Shown here piece after piece: positions 36,147-44,901 of a stretch of 64,000 nt of DNA. Position 1 is the first letter of the stretch; the number at the start of each line of letters is the position of its first letter. Under the pieces are notes generated by a model. It saw nothing but the letters and a program-made list of their open reading frames with translations. It ran no database searches and was not told where the DNA came from. The translations under genes were made by a program, and so were the position numbers. The stretch spans positions 911,122 to 975,121 of the forward strand of contig NZ_CP065592.1 in NCBI RefSeq assembly GCF_016025255.1, written 5' to 3'. This DNA comes from Sphingosinicella flava (lineage in GTDB: Bacteria; Pseudomonadota; Alphaproteobacteria; Sphingomonadales; Sphingomonadaceae).

Positions 36147-36959
36147 TCAGCGCTGGCATTTTCCGCAATAGAAAGTGGATCGCCCGCTGTCGATGCGGCG
36201 CAGGACGGGGGCGCCGCATGCGCACGCCTCCCCTTCCCGGCCATAAACGCGCCAGTCCTTCGAGAAATAGCCGAGCTCTCCGCTTGGCCGCGCATAATCG
36301 CGCAGGGAAGAACCGCCCGCTTCGATCGCCGCGATAAGGACCGCCTTGATCGCTTCGACCAATTTTTCGAGACGCGGCCTGGAGACCTGCCCCGCAGGCT
36401 TGCCGGGGTGAATGCCGGAGAGATTGAGCACTTCGCAGATATAGATGTTGCCAAGGCCCGCAACCACGGACTGATCGAGCAACATCGCCTTGATGGGCGC
36501 CTGCCGCCCGGCGAGCCTATCCTTCAGATAAGAGGCGGAGAAAGCGTCGCCGAGCGGCTCCGGCCCCATGCGGGCGAAAGCGCCGTAGGAAGCGAGATCT
36601 TCGGTGGCCCAGAGGTCGACGAAACCAAAGCGGCGGGGATCGTTGAGGACAAGCGTCCGCCCCTCTTCCGTTTCAAGCAAGAGATGATCGTGGGGGCCGA
36701 GCGCGCCGGGATCGATCCGCCAGCGGCCGGACATGCCGAGATGGAAGATCATCGTATCGCCGCGATCCGTCTCGATCAGGCCATATTTTGCGCGGCGGCC
36801 GAGGCCGGTGACGCGGGCGCCGGTGAGGCGCTGGCGGAGGTCTTGCGGGAAGGGCTTGCGCATGTCGGCGCGGCGCGTTTCGACACGCGTGAGGCGATGA
36901 CCCTTCAGCACGGGAACAAGTCCGGCGACCGTGGTTTCGACTTCGGGAAGTTCGGGCAT
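36147..36959 (-). CDS. mutM: Formamidopyrimidine-DNA glycosylase
   Basis: 270 residues with the catalytic N-terminus (M)PELPEVET, the conserved KYG-type lysine and the C-terminal zinc finger CACGAPVLRR...FYCGKCQR. It removes 8-oxoG and formamidopyrimidine lesions. Divergent from ubiE with a palindromic repeat in the spacer. Confidence 0.96.
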   Translation of the reverse strand: MPELPEVETTVAGLVPVLKGHRLTRVETRRADMRKPFPQDLRQRLTGARVTGLGRRAKYGLIETDRGDTMIFHLGMSGRWRIDPGALGPHDHLLLETEEGRTLVLNDPRRFGFVDLWATEDLASYGAFARMGPEPLGDAFSASYLKDRLAGRQAPIKAMLLDQSVVAGLGNIYICEVLNLSGIHPGKPAGQVSRPRLEKLVEAIKAVLIAAIEAGGSSLRDYARPSGELGYFSKDWRVYGREGEACACGAPVLRRIDSGRSTFYCGKCQR

Positions 36960-36973
36960 GATGAAGGTCTACC

Positions 36974-37050
36974 CGTTCGTCCCGAGCGAAGTCGAGGGGC
37001 GTGCTTCCGAAGTTCGTGCCAGCGCCCCTCGACTTCGCTCGGGACAAACG
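36974..37050. repeat. Palindromic element (77 bp) between mutM and ubiE
   Basis: Two 28-base arms (36974-37001 and 37023-37050) are near-perfect inverted repeats containing TCCCGAGCGAAGTCGAGGGG and its complement. The middle is 21 bases. A copy of the same arm family sits inside coaBC (about 39902-39954). An ATG reading frame through it could extend UbiE, but UbiE's real start is downstream. Confidence 0.85.
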
Positions 37051-37101
37051 AGAAGATGGGGCACTGCACAGACGGCATTTCCCCTGCTAGAGGCTCGTGC
37101 C

Positions 37102-37830
37102 ATGGAAAAGGTTTCGTTCGGTTATGAGGACGTCGACCCGCGGGAAAAGACCCGGCGGGTGGGCGATGTGTTCCGGTCCGTCGCGTCGCGCTACGACCTG
37201 ATGAACGACTTCATGTCGGGGGGCATGCACCGGCTGTGGAAGGACCAGTTCGTCCGCCGGGTGAAGCCGCGTTCCGGCGAATCGATCCTCGACATGGCGG
37301 GCGGCACCGGCGACATCGCCTTCCGCATGGCCGCTAAGGGCGCCAGCGTCACTGTCGCCGACATCAATGACGAGATGCTGAAGGTCGGCATCGAGCGCGC
37401 CAAGGAGCGCGGCATCAGCGGCCTCGTGTGGGCCGAGGAAAATGCCGAGACCTTGTCCTTCTCCGACAAGAGCTTCGACGCCTACACCATCGCCTTCGGC
37501 ATCCGGAACGTGACGCATATCGACAAGGCCTTGGCGGAGGCGCATCGCGTGCTGAAGACCGGCGGGCGCTTCTTCTGCCTGGAATTTTCGACCGTCACCT
37601 GGCCGGGCTTCAAGACGGTCTACGACACCTATTCCCACCATCTCGTGCCCAAGATCGGCAAGGCGGTGGCGGGCGATGAGGAGAGCTATCGCTATCTCGT
37701 CGAATCGATCCGCCGCTTTCCGGACATGGAAACGTTCAAGGGCATGATCGGCAAAGCCGGCTTCGTTCAGACCAGGGTCGAGCCGATCCTCGGCGGCTTG
37801 GTCGCCATTCACAGCGGCTGGAAGATTTGA
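37102..37830 (+). CDS. ubiE: Demethylmenaquinone/ubiquinone C-methyltransferase UbiE
   Basis: 242 residues from ATG 37102. It shows SRYDLMNDFMSGGMHRLWKD and the SAM-binding DMAGGTGDIAFRMA motif. It makes the C-methyl step of ubiquinone synthesis. Its stop overlaps the ubiB start. Confidence 0.96.
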   Translation: MEKVSFGYEDVDPREKTRRVGDVFRSVASRYDLMNDFMSGGMHRLWKDQFVRRVKPRSGESILDMAGGTGDIAFRMAAKGASVTVADINDEMLKVGIERAKERGISGLVWAEENAETLSFSDKSFDAYTIAFGIRNVTHIDKALAEAHRVLKTGGRFFCLEFSTVTWPGFKTVYDTYSHHLVPKIGKAVAGDEESYRYLVESIRRFPDMETFKGMIGKAGFVQTRVEPILGGLVAIHSGWKI

Positions 37831-39359
37831 CCGCCCCCGTCACCCATATCTGGCGGCTCCTGAAATGGGGCCGGGTGCTGGCGCGGCACGGCGCCTTGCG
37901 CGGTATAGAGCGCGATCCCAACACGCCCGCGCCGGTGCGCCGTCTCGCCCGCCTGGCGCGGTTTGGCGCGCAGGTGCCCAAGGTGCCGGAATATGCCGTC
38001 GCCTTCCAAAATATCGGTCCGGCCGCGATCAAGCTGGGTCAAGCTCTCGCGACGCGGCCGGATCTCGTCGGCGAGGCGGCTGCCCGCGACCTGCTGCGCT
38101 TGCAGGACGCCCTGCCCCCTGCCCCCTTCACGCAGATCAAGGCGGCGATCGAGCAAGCGCTGGAGCGGCCGCTCGAGGAGATTTACGCGCAATTCGATCC
38201 CGAACCGGTCGGCGCCGCCTCCATCGCGCAGGTCCATCGCGCGGTGACGATGGAGGGCCGGGAAGTGGCGGTAAAGGTGCTGCGCCCCGGCATCGAGGAG
38301 GAATTCGCCAAGGCGCTCGACACCTATGAATGGGCGGCAGCGCAGGTCGAGGCGATGGGCGGGGAAGCCGCGCGGCTCCGTCCCCGTCTCGTCATCGCCC
38401 ATTTCCGGCAGTGGACGGCGCGCGAACTCGACTTGCGGCGCGAGGCGGCATCGGCATCCGAACTGGCCGAGGGGATGGCGGCGGAGCCCGGCTTCGACGT
38501 GCCCGCCATCGATTGGACCCGCACCGCGCGGCGGGTGATGACGATGGACTGGATCGACGGCATCAAGCTGTCGGACCGCGAGGCGCTGATCGCGGCGGGC
38601 CTCGACACGCGGGCGCTGTCGCAGCGCCTGGTCCGCGCCTTCCTGCGCCAGGCGATCGCTGAAGGGTTCTTCCACGCCGATCTCCATCAGGGCAATCTCT
38701 TCGCCAAGCCGAACGGCCATATCGGCGCGATCGATTTCGGAATCATGGGCCGCGTCGACCGGCAGGCGCGGCTGTGGCTCGCCGAAATCCTCTATGGCCT
38801 CATCACCGGCAATTATGCCCGTGTCGCGGAAATCCATTTCGAGGCGGGCTATGTTCCCGCCCATCACAATATGGCCGAATTCACGACGGCGCTCCGCGCG
38901 GTCGGCGAGCCGATCCGCGGCCTGCCGGTCAAGGACATTTCCGTCGGCCAGATGCTGGACGGCCTGTTCGCAATCACCCGCGATTTCGACATGCCGACCC
39001 AGCCCCACCTCCTGCTCCTCCAGAAGACGATGGTCATGGTGGAGGGCGTGGCGACGGCGCTCGATCCCGACATCAATATGTGGGAAACCGCCGAGCCGTT
39101 CGTGCGGGAATGGCTGCGCAGCGAGCTGGGGCCGGAAGCGAAGATCGCCGACGAGCTGGTGCGCAACGTCCGCACGCTCCGCAGACTGCCGGAGCTTATC
39201 CGCCGGATCGATTATTACTACCCGGCGCCAGGCGCGGCGCCGCCCCCGCCGCCCTTGCGCGAGATCGCCGTGGTGCAACCACCGCGGTTCGGAGGCTATT
39301 TGCTGACGGCGATCGTTTCGGCGGCGGCTGGCGCGGCGGCGATGTTCCTCCTAAATTGA
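37827..39359 (+). CDS. ubiB: Ubiquinone biosynthesis protein UbiB
   Basis: 510 residues from TTG 37827, which overlaps the ubiE stop (TTGA); no ATG fits better. The ABC1/ADCK kinase-like core has the KxGQ motif (IKLGQALATRPDL), VAVKVLRPGI and AIDFGIMGRV-type Asp. A C-terminal membrane segment follows a proline-rich stretch. It supports ubiquinone synthesis at the membrane. ubiE-ubiB-coaBC-dut is a conserved alphaproteobacterial unit. Confidence 0.94.
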   Translation: MTAPVTHIWRLLKWGRVLARHGALRGIERDPNTPAPVRRLARLARFGAQVPKVPEYAVAFQNIGPAAIKLGQALATRPDLVGEAAARDLLRLQDALPPAPFTQIKAAIEQALERPLEEIYAQFDPEPVGAASIAQVHRAVTMEGREVAVKVLRPGIEEEFAKALDTYEWAAAQVEAMGGEAARLRPRLVIAHFRQWTARELDLRREAASASELAEGMAAEPGFDVPAIDWTRTARRVMTMDWIDGIKLSDREALIAAGLDTRALSQRLVRAFLRQAIAEGFFHADLHQGNLFAKPNGHIGAIDFGIMGRVDRQARLWLAEILYGLITGNYARVAEIHFEAGYVPAHHNMAEFTTALRAVGEPIRGLPVKDISVGQMLDGLFAITRDFDMPTQPHLLLLQKTMVMVEGVATALDPDINMWETAEPFVREWLRSELGPEAKIADELVRNVRTLRRLPELIRRIDYYYPAPGAAPPPPPLREIAVVQPPRFGGYLLTAIVSAAAGAAAMFLLN

Positions 39360-39363
39360 AGCC

Positions 39364-40593
39364 ATGCAGGGCAAGCGCATCCTCCTGATCGTCGGCGGCG
39401 GGATCGCGGCCTATAAAGCATGCGAGCTCATCCGGTTGATCCGTAAGGAAGGTGGCAGCGTGCGGTGCGTGCTGACCAAAGCGGGCGAGCAATTCGTGAC
39501 GCCGATGACATTGGCGGCGTTGTCCGAGCAGGAGGTTCACACCTCGCTCTGGAGCCTCAAGGACGAGGTCGAAATGGGGCATATCCAGCTGTCGCGGCAG
39601 GCGGACCTTGTCGTCGTCTGCCCCGCGACTGCCGATCTCATGGCCAAGATGGCGGCGGGGATCGCGGACGATCTCGCCACGACGCTCCTCCTCGCCACCG
39701 ACAAACCGGTGCTGGCCGCGCCCGCGATGAACGTGCGCATGTGGCTGCATCCCGCCACCCAACGCAACGTGGCGCGGCTCCGGGCGGACGGAGTGACGGT
39801 GCTGGAACCCGATGAAGGCGAAATGGCCTGCGGGGAATATGGGCGGGGACGGCTGCCTGAGCCTGCAGCCATTCTTGAAGCGATCCAATCCGCGCTCGCC
39901 CCGAGTGAAGGTGAGGGGCGCAGGCGCGAATGGCCCTCGCCTTCGCTCGGGACGAACGCCAGGCTGACCGGAAAGCACATCATCGTCACCGCAGGCCCAA
40001 CCCACGAAGCGATCGATCCCGTCCGGGTGATCGCCAATCGGTCCTCGGGCAAACAAGGATATGCGATTGCCGAGGCGCTGACCGCGCTGGGCGCCCGCGT
40101 GACGCTCATCTCTGGACCGACCAGCCTTGCAACGCCCTCAGGCGCGCAGCGGATCGATGTTCAGACCGCGGCGCAGATGGAACACGCTGTCGACCAAGCC
40201 CTTCCCGCCGATGCAGCGATCCTGGTGGCGGCGGTGGCCGACTGGCGAGTCGAAACGGCGCCGTCCAAGCTCAAAAAATCCGCGGGACCGCCGGACCTCA
40301 ACTGGATGCCGAATCCGGACATCCTCGCCCTTCTCGGAGCGCGGGCGGACCGCCCCCGCCTCCTGGTCGGCTTCGCGGCCGAGACCGACAATGTCGTCGC
40401 CGAAGCCCAGGCCAAGCGCGTCCGCAAGGGCTGCGACTGGATCGTCGCCAACGATGTGTCGGGCGACGTGATGGGCGGGGACACCAACGAAATTCACCTC
40501 GTCACCCAGGACGGCGTCGAACATTGGGACGCGGCGTCCAAGGCGGACGTCGCCCGCCGTCTCGCTGGAAGGATCGCCGATGCCCTCGCCTGA
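39364..40593 (+). CDS. coaBC: Phosphopantothenoylcysteine synthetase/decarboxylase CoaBC
   Basis: 409 residues. The CoaC flavin domain starts [20 protein letters not shown] and has the PAMNVRMW motif with the conserved Asn. The CoaB domain begins [18 protein letters not shown] with the K-x-D-type later motifs. It performs two steps of CoA synthesis. The linker between the halves carries a palindromic element (about 39902-39954) read in frame. Overlaps dut by 14 bases. Confidence 0.95.
   Translation: MQGKRILLIVGGGIAAYKACELIRLIRKEGGSVRCVLTKAGEQFVTPMTLAALSEQEVHTSLWSLKDEVEMGHIQLSRQADLVVVCPATADLMAKMAAGIADDLATTLLLATDKPVLAAPAMNVRMWLHPATQRNVARLRADGVTVLEPDEGEMACGEYGRGRLPEPAAILEAIQSALAPSEGEGRRREWPSPSLGTNARLTGKHIIVTAGPTHEAIDPVRVIANRSSGKQGYAIAEALTALGARVTLISGPTSLATPSGAQRIDVQTAAQMEHAVDQALPADAAILVAAVADWRVETAPSKLKKSAGPPDLNWMPNPDILALLGARADRPRLLVGFAAETDNVVAEAQAKRVRKGCDWIVANDVSGDVMGGDTNEIHLVTQDGVEHWDAASKADVARRLAGRIADALA
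39902..39954. repeat. Palindromic element inside the coaBC linker
   Basis: CGAGTGAAGGTGAGGG and CCCTCGCCTTCGCTCG are inverted relatives (two mismatches), of the same family as the arms at 36974-37050. It encodes [19 protein letters not shown], a low-complexity stretch in the linker between the CoaC and CoaB domains. Confidence 0.8.
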
Positions 40594-41029
40594 AATCCGC
40601 ATCGCGCTGAAGCGTCTGCCGCACGGGCAGGGGCTGCCGATCCCCACTTATGCGACCGAGCATGCGGCGGGAATGGACGTGGTCGCGGCCGAAAGCCTGA
40701 CGCTCGCGCCCGGCGCGCGCCACGCCGTCGCGACCGGCTTCGCCATCGCCATCCCGGAAGGCTATGAAGTGCAAGTCCGGCCACGTTCCGGCCTGGCGCT
40801 GAAGCATGGCATCACCTGTCTCAACACGCCGGGCACGATCGACGCCGATTATCGCGGCGAAGTGAAGGTCATCCTCGCCAATCTTGGCGCCGAGCCGTTC
40901 GACATCATCCGCGGCGAGCGCATTGCCCAGCTCGTCCCCGCCCCCGTCCAACGCGCGCATTTCGCGGAAGTCGAAGAATTGGACGACACGCCGCGCGGCA
41001 GCGGAGGCTTCGGCTCGACCGGCCGCTAG
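40580..41029 (+). CDS. dut: dUTP diphosphatase
   Basis: 149 residues with all five dUTPase motifs: [44 protein letters not shown] and a C-terminal GSGGFGSTG. It prevents uracil in DNA. It starts 14 bases inside the end of coaBC. Confidence 0.97.
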   Translation: MPSPEIRIALKRLPHGQGLPIPTYATEHAAGMDVVAAESLTLAPGARHAVATGFAIAIPEGYEVQVRPRSGLALKHGITCLNTPGTIDADYRGEVKVILANLGAEPFDIIRGERIAQLVPAPVQRAHFAEVEELDDTPRGSGGFGSTGR

Positions 41030-41035
41030 ACGCCC

Positions 41036-41788
41036 ATGAACCTCACCGACGCCCAGCTCGATCGCTACGCCCGGCACATCGTGCTGCGCGAGATTGGCGG
41101 CGCGGGCCAAAAGAAATTGCTCGATGCGCATGTCGCATTGATCGGCGCCGGGGGCATCGGCTCGCCAGCCCTCCAATATCTGGCGGCGGCGGGCGTCGGC
41201 ACGCTGACCGTGATCGACGACGACGCGGTCGCTTTGTCCAACCTGCAACGGCAAACCCTGTATCGCACGTCGGAGATCGGCATGCCCAAGGCCGAAGCCG
41301 CAAGCCTCTTCGCCGAAGCGCTCAATCCCGAAGTCGCGATCATGCCGGTCATCGAGCGGATCGACGCACGCAATGCCGAGCGGCTGCTTGGCAATGCCGA
41401 CGTAATCCTCGACGGCTGCGACACTTTCGAGACGCGGCTGATCGTCGCCGATGCCGCGACGCGGCTGCGCATCCCGCTCGTGTCCGCCGCCGTGGCGCAA
41501 TTCGAAGGGCAAATCGCCGTCTATCGCGGGTGGGAAAGCGGTGAGGCCTGCTACCGCTGCTTCGTCGGGAGCGAGCCGGGCCTGCCCGAGCAAAGCTGCG
41601 CCGAACAAGGCGTGCTGGGCGCGATGGCCGGCGTCGTCGGCAGCCTGGCGGCGCTGGAGGTGATCCGCGCCGTCGCCGGATTCGGCGCGAGCCGGTCCGG
41701 CCAGCTGCTGCGCATCGACGCTCTCGACATGCGCTTTCGCAGCGCGCGCATTGCGAAGGATCCGGCATGCCCGGCATGCGGCCGCTGA
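41036..41788 (+). CDS. moeB: MoeB/ThiF-like E1 adenylyltransferase
   Basis: 250 residues. Residues 1-45 are the usual helical N-terminus (RYARHIVLREIGGAGQKKL); the ATP site is GAGGIGSPALQYLAAAGVG. Two zinc Cys pairs, CYRC and CPAC near the C-terminus, are present. A Cys lies in EQSCAEQG. It adenylates a ThiS/MoaD-type sulfur carrier; no carrier gene is nearby. It overlaps the DsrE-like gene by 22 bases, which suggests a sulfur-transfer pairing. Confidence 0.9.
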   Translation: MNLTDAQLDRYARHIVLREIGGAGQKKLLDAHVALIGAGGIGSPALQYLAAAGVGTLTVIDDDAVALSNLQRQTLYRTSEIGMPKAEAASLFAEALNPEVAIMPVIERIDARNAERLLGNADVILDGCDTFETRLIVADAATRLRIPLVSAAVAQFEGQIAVYRGWESGEACYRCFVGSEPGLPEQSCAEQGVLGAMAGVVGSLAALEVIRAVAGFGASRSGQLLRIDALDMRFRSARIAKDPACPACGR

Positions 41789-42132
41789 CCGTCATCGTCG
41801 CGGGGCCGGACCCGGCGCGTTTCCACGCGGCCCTGTCACTCGCGGCTGCGGCTGCGGCGCTCGACCGCCCGGTCCGTCTGTTCCTCCAGGCCGAAGCCGT
41901 CGCCCTCCTTCGCGCGCCCATCGCGGCTCCAGGCGATGCGGCTTATGCCAAGGCGGGAATGCCGGTGCTGGCGGCGCTTCTGGAAGAGGCCCAGGCGCTA
42001 GGAGTCGCCGTGACCGCGTGCCAGAGCGGCCTTGCTCTCGCCGAGATGACGGCGGCCGCGCTTCCGCCAGAGGTGGACACAGGCGGGCTGATCGAAGCTC
42101 TCGCGGGCCATCCGGAGATCGCCGTCTTCTGA
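41767..42132 (+). CDS. DsrE-family protein
   Basis: 121 residues with a DsrE-like fold; the conserved Cys is in VTACQSGLALAEM. The family carries or transfers sulfur or takes part in thiol chemistry. Translation starts inside the moeB-like gene, so the two are coupled. Last gene of the ubiE-ubiB-coaBC-dut-moeB strand. Confidence 0.75.
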   Translation: MPGMRPLTVIVAGPDPARFHAALSLAAAAAALDRPVRLFLQAEAVALLRAPIAAPGDAAYAKAGMPVLAALLEEAQALGVAVTACQSGLALAEMTAAALPPEVDTGGLIEALAGHPEIAVF

Positions 42133-42434
42133 TCGCGGCCGTTTAGCGCGGCAATCCGACCAGGTTATTGCCAACAATCGATCAGAACGCTGCCCTCCTC
42201 TGTATGGGCCTGCCCACTTAGCTGTAACTGTAAAATGTAGCTGTAGCTGCCGCCCTCACTGTCCCACCCGAAGCGTTTCTTTGAATCCTTATAAGGATGC
42301 GCTAATAAGCGCCCTTATAAGGGCGCTTATTCCCTCTCTAGCATGATGGGTGGTGCGAGGCGGTTGCGGACTGGATGGGTCAGCTTGGATGCTGGCCGGC
42401 ATGCCGGTTCACTTAGGCGGTGATTGGAGGGGCA
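42133..42434. other. Gap with two large palindromes
   Basis: About 300 bases without a gene. A perfect 14-base palindrome (42285-42298) and a perfect 28-base palindrome (42304-42331) share the core CCTTATAAGG; their centres are 26 bases apart. Direct repeats of AGCTGTA occur before them (about 42220-42250). The second could form a hairpin with a TTATAA loop, but no T run follows. Confidence 0.7.
42285..42331. promoter_or_regulatory. Tandem palindromes with shared CCTTATAAGG core
   Basis: The first palindrome is ATCCTTATAAGGAT; the second has arms AATAAGCGCCCTTA and its complement. The next gene on the plus strand starts 104 bases downstream. They could be a pair of operators for a dimeric regulator, or a hairpin that ends the moeB-dsrE transcript. 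Confidence 0.45.
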
Positions 42435-42977
42435 ATGAGCGGATCGAAGCAGATTGGAATCGACGTCGACGTGCATCGGCTGATCGAGCAGAACAGGCTG
42501 TCCTTCAGCGAGAGCGAAAACGACATTCTGCGCCGGTTGCTCATCGCGGCGCCCGCCAGCGGAGGCGATGGCGACACAGCGGCGGGCAAGCGGCGGCGCT
42601 CACCCGCGCGGATCGGGGGGCGGGTGCGCGGCAATTGGGCCGTGGTGTTCGGAAACGAACGCATTCCGGCGACGAACCTCAAAAATGCTTATTATGTCTT
42701 CCTGCGGCGGCTGGCCGAGCATGACCCGGATTTCCTTCCCCGTTTCGGCGCAGAGCAAAGCCACAGCCGCCGCTACGTGGCGCAGGTGGCCGAGCATCTT
42801 TACGGCAATTCGCCGCACCTCGCCCGCACCTTTGCCTGCACGCTGGTCGACGGCTGGTATTATGACAGCAACCTGTCCGCCGATCAGGTCGCCAAGCGGG
42901 CGCGGGTCGCGGCGCGGCTGTGCGGCCTGCATTACGGTCTCGATGTCAAGATCGTCGACAATTTCCGCGAGATTTGA
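42435..42977 (+). CDS. Putative SeqA-like or regulator protein
   Basis: 180 residues from ATG 42435 with GGAGGGG upstream. Not a family I can name with certainty. The N-terminus (IGIDVDVHRLIEQN...ESENDILRRLL) resembles a ribbon-helix-helix SeqA N-terminus. The C-terminal half (YYVFLRRLAEHDPDFLPRFG ... VDGWYYDSNLSADQVAKRA) has a layout reminiscent of the SeqA DNA-binding domain, by eye only. Alphaproteobacteria lack Dam, so a true GATC role is doubtful. The two palindromes upstream would suit an autoregulated DNA-binding protein. Confidence 0.45.
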   Translation: MSGSKQIGIDVDVHRLIEQNRLSFSESENDILRRLLIAAPASGGDGDTAAGKRRRSPARIGGRVRGNWAVVFGNERIPATNLKNAYYVFLRRLAEHDPDFLPRFGAEQSHSRRYVAQVAEHLYGNSPHLARTFACTLVDGWYYDSNLSADQVAKRARVAARLCGLHYGLDVKIVDNFREI

Positions 42978-43027
42978 GCGTCCGCGCGGCCTCTTTCGCC
43001 GGGCCGCAGTTCGGTTAAGGTAAGCGC

Positions 43028-44419
43028 ATGACCGATCTCTCCGCCCTCATCCAGCCCGACAAGGGTCAGGCCGCCCGCTCCCTTCATCTCGTCGACAAGA
43101 AAGGGTTTGAGCCATGGCTGTCCGGCCAGCCGGAACGTGTGCGGCAGGCCGTCGCGGCGAGCGGGTTCAAGGCGGACGGTTATCAATTCATCCTTCTGCC
43201 CGGCGAGAAAGCGGAGGATTGGTCGGCGGCGCTCGGCGTCACCAATGCGAACGATCCGAGCGTCTGGTGCCTGTCCAAAGCCGCCGACGCTTTGCCCGAA
43301 GGTGTTTATCGCGTCGCCGGGCGCGGGCCGGGGCGGGCCGTGCTCGGCTGGTTGCTCGGCCAATATCGCTTCGACCGCTATCGCAAGGAAGCCGACGCTA
43401 AGGGACCGCGCGTGCTGCTGACCGACGATCCGGCGCGGATCGCGGAGACCGTGACGGTTGCGGAGGCCACGCATCTTGTGCGCGATCTGGTCAATACTCC
43501 CGCCGCGGATCTCGGCCCGGCCGAATTGCAGAAGGTGGTGGAGGAGATCGCGGCCGACTGCGGCGCGCCCGTCACCATTACCAAGGGCGACGACCTGGTT
43601 GCGGGATATCCGATGATCCAGGCGGTCGGTCAGGCGGCAAGCGGTGACCGCGCGCCGCGCCTCATTGAGCTGGAGTGGGGCGATCCCGCCAATCCGCGCA
43701 TCGCCATCGTCGGGAAGGGCGTCTGCTTCGACAGCGGCGGGCTCGACATCAAGCCGGCGGCGGGCATGCGCCTGATGAAGAAGGATATGGGCGGCGCCGC
43801 ACATGCTCTCGCCTTGGCGCGGATCGTGATGAAGAGCCGCCTGCCCGTGCGGCTCCACCTTCTGATCCCGGCAGTGGAAAATGCAGTGTCCGGCAATGCC
43901 TTCCGTCCCGGCGACGTGCTGAAAAGCCGCAAAGGGCTGACGGTAGAGATCGGCAATACCGACGCCGAAGGGCGGCTGATCCTCGGCGACGCCCTCACCA
44001 AGGCGGCGGAGGGCGAGCCCGAACTCATCCTCGATTTCGCGACGCTGACCGGCGCGGCGCGCGTGGCCTTGGGGCCGGACCTCCCCGCCCTCTTCGCCAA
44101 TCGCGACGATCTGGCGGAGGATCTGCTCAACGGGGGCGAAAAAGTGTCCGATCCGGCTTGGCGCATGCCGCTCTGGAAACATTATGCCGAAATGCTGAAA
44201 TCGGACATCGCCGATTTGAACAATGCGGCCGACAGCCCGATGGCGGGGTGTGTCACCGCGGCCCTGTTCCTGCAGAAGTTCGTGCCGGAAAATACGCCCT
44301 GGGCGCATTTCGACACGTTCGCCTGGCGGCCCTCGGCCAAGCCTGGGCGGCCCAAGGGCGGCGATGCCATGGGACTGCGCGCGGCCTGGGAGTTGCTGAA
44401 AGGGCGATATTCCCGTTGA
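43028..44419 (+). CDS. Leucyl aminopeptidase family (M17)
   Basis: 463 residues with a short N-terminal domain and the M17 metal site: GKGVCFDSGGLDIK, the KKDMGGAA block and NTDAEGRLILGDAL. It removes N-terminal residues using two metal ions. It lies in the group called leucyl aminopeptidase-like in sphingomonads, where a peptidoglycan peptidase of the NlpC/P60 type is a frequent neighbour. Confidence 0.92.
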   Translation: MTDLSALIQPDKGQAARSLHLVDKKGFEPWLSGQPERVRQAVAASGFKADGYQFILLPGEKAEDWSAALGVTNANDPSVWCLSKAADALPEGVYRVAGRGPGRAVLGWLLGQYRFDRYRKEADAKGPRVLLTDDPARIAETVTVAEATHLVRDLVNTPAADLGPAELQKVVEEIAADCGAPVTITKGDDLVAGYPMIQAVGQAASGDRAPRLIELEWGDPANPRIAIVGKGVCFDSGGLDIKPAAGMRLMKKDMGGAAHALALARIVMKSRLPVRLHLLIPAVENAVSGNAFRPGDVLKSRKGLTVEIGNTDAEGRLILGDALTKAAEGEPELILDFATLTGAARVALGPDLPALFANRDDLAEDLLNGGEKVSDPAWRMPLWKHYAEMLKSDIADLNNAADSPMAGCVTAALFLQKFVPENTPWAHFDTFAWRPSAKPGRPKGGDAMGLRAAWELLKGRYSR

Positions 44420-44529
44420 GACGGGCCGAATCCCCTTTTGCGGTGAAATAAGTCCTCTGTTCGAAACGAAACGCGATCTGACTGGTTTTACTTCCGAAAC
44501 GTGAAAATATTGCAATTACGGAGACTTCC

Positions 44530-44901
44530 GTGTCGGAGCGCAACAGTCTTATCAGCTGGATGGAAGCCCTTATCCGCTACGTCCGGTCCGGACAGCCGGA
44601 TCTCACCAACCGTCAGATGGCCTTGATGATGCTGGTCTACCTGACGCCCGGCCCCCACACTGTGCGCGGATTGGCACATATGCTGGGCGTATCGAAGCCC
44701 GTCATCACGCGCGCCTTGAATACCCTGGGCGCTCTCGGCTATCTGCGGCGCGTCCGCGACGAAGCGGACCGGCGAAACGTCTTCGTCGCCAAGACACCGA
44801 CAGGGCAGGACTTTCTTGACAGTTTCGAACGCAATATCGGGCCAGCCGCCAGCGGCCGAAAGCAGGACAAGGAACGCGGACTCCTCCTCCAGCACGGTTG
44901 A
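44530..44901 (+). CDS. MarR-family regulator
   Basis: 123 residues from GTG 44530, shorter than typical MarR. A winged helix-turn-helix core is visible (MALMMLVYLTPGPHTVRGLAHMLG, VSKPVITRALNTLGALGYLRR, then DRRNVFV wing). Only the N-terminal helix is short. It overlaps the SH3-only gene in another frame. Confidence 0.82.
   Translation: MSERNSLISWMEALIRYVRSGQPDLTNRQMALMMLVYLTPGPHTVRGLAHMLGVSKPVITRALNTLGALGYLRRVRDEADRRNVFVAKTPTGQDFLDSFERNIGPAASGRKQDKERGLLLQHG

Noticed and set aside
36931-37101. N-terminal extension of UbiE
   Set aside because: The reading through the palindromic element gives repeat-derived sequence; the UbiE fold starts at ATG 37102.
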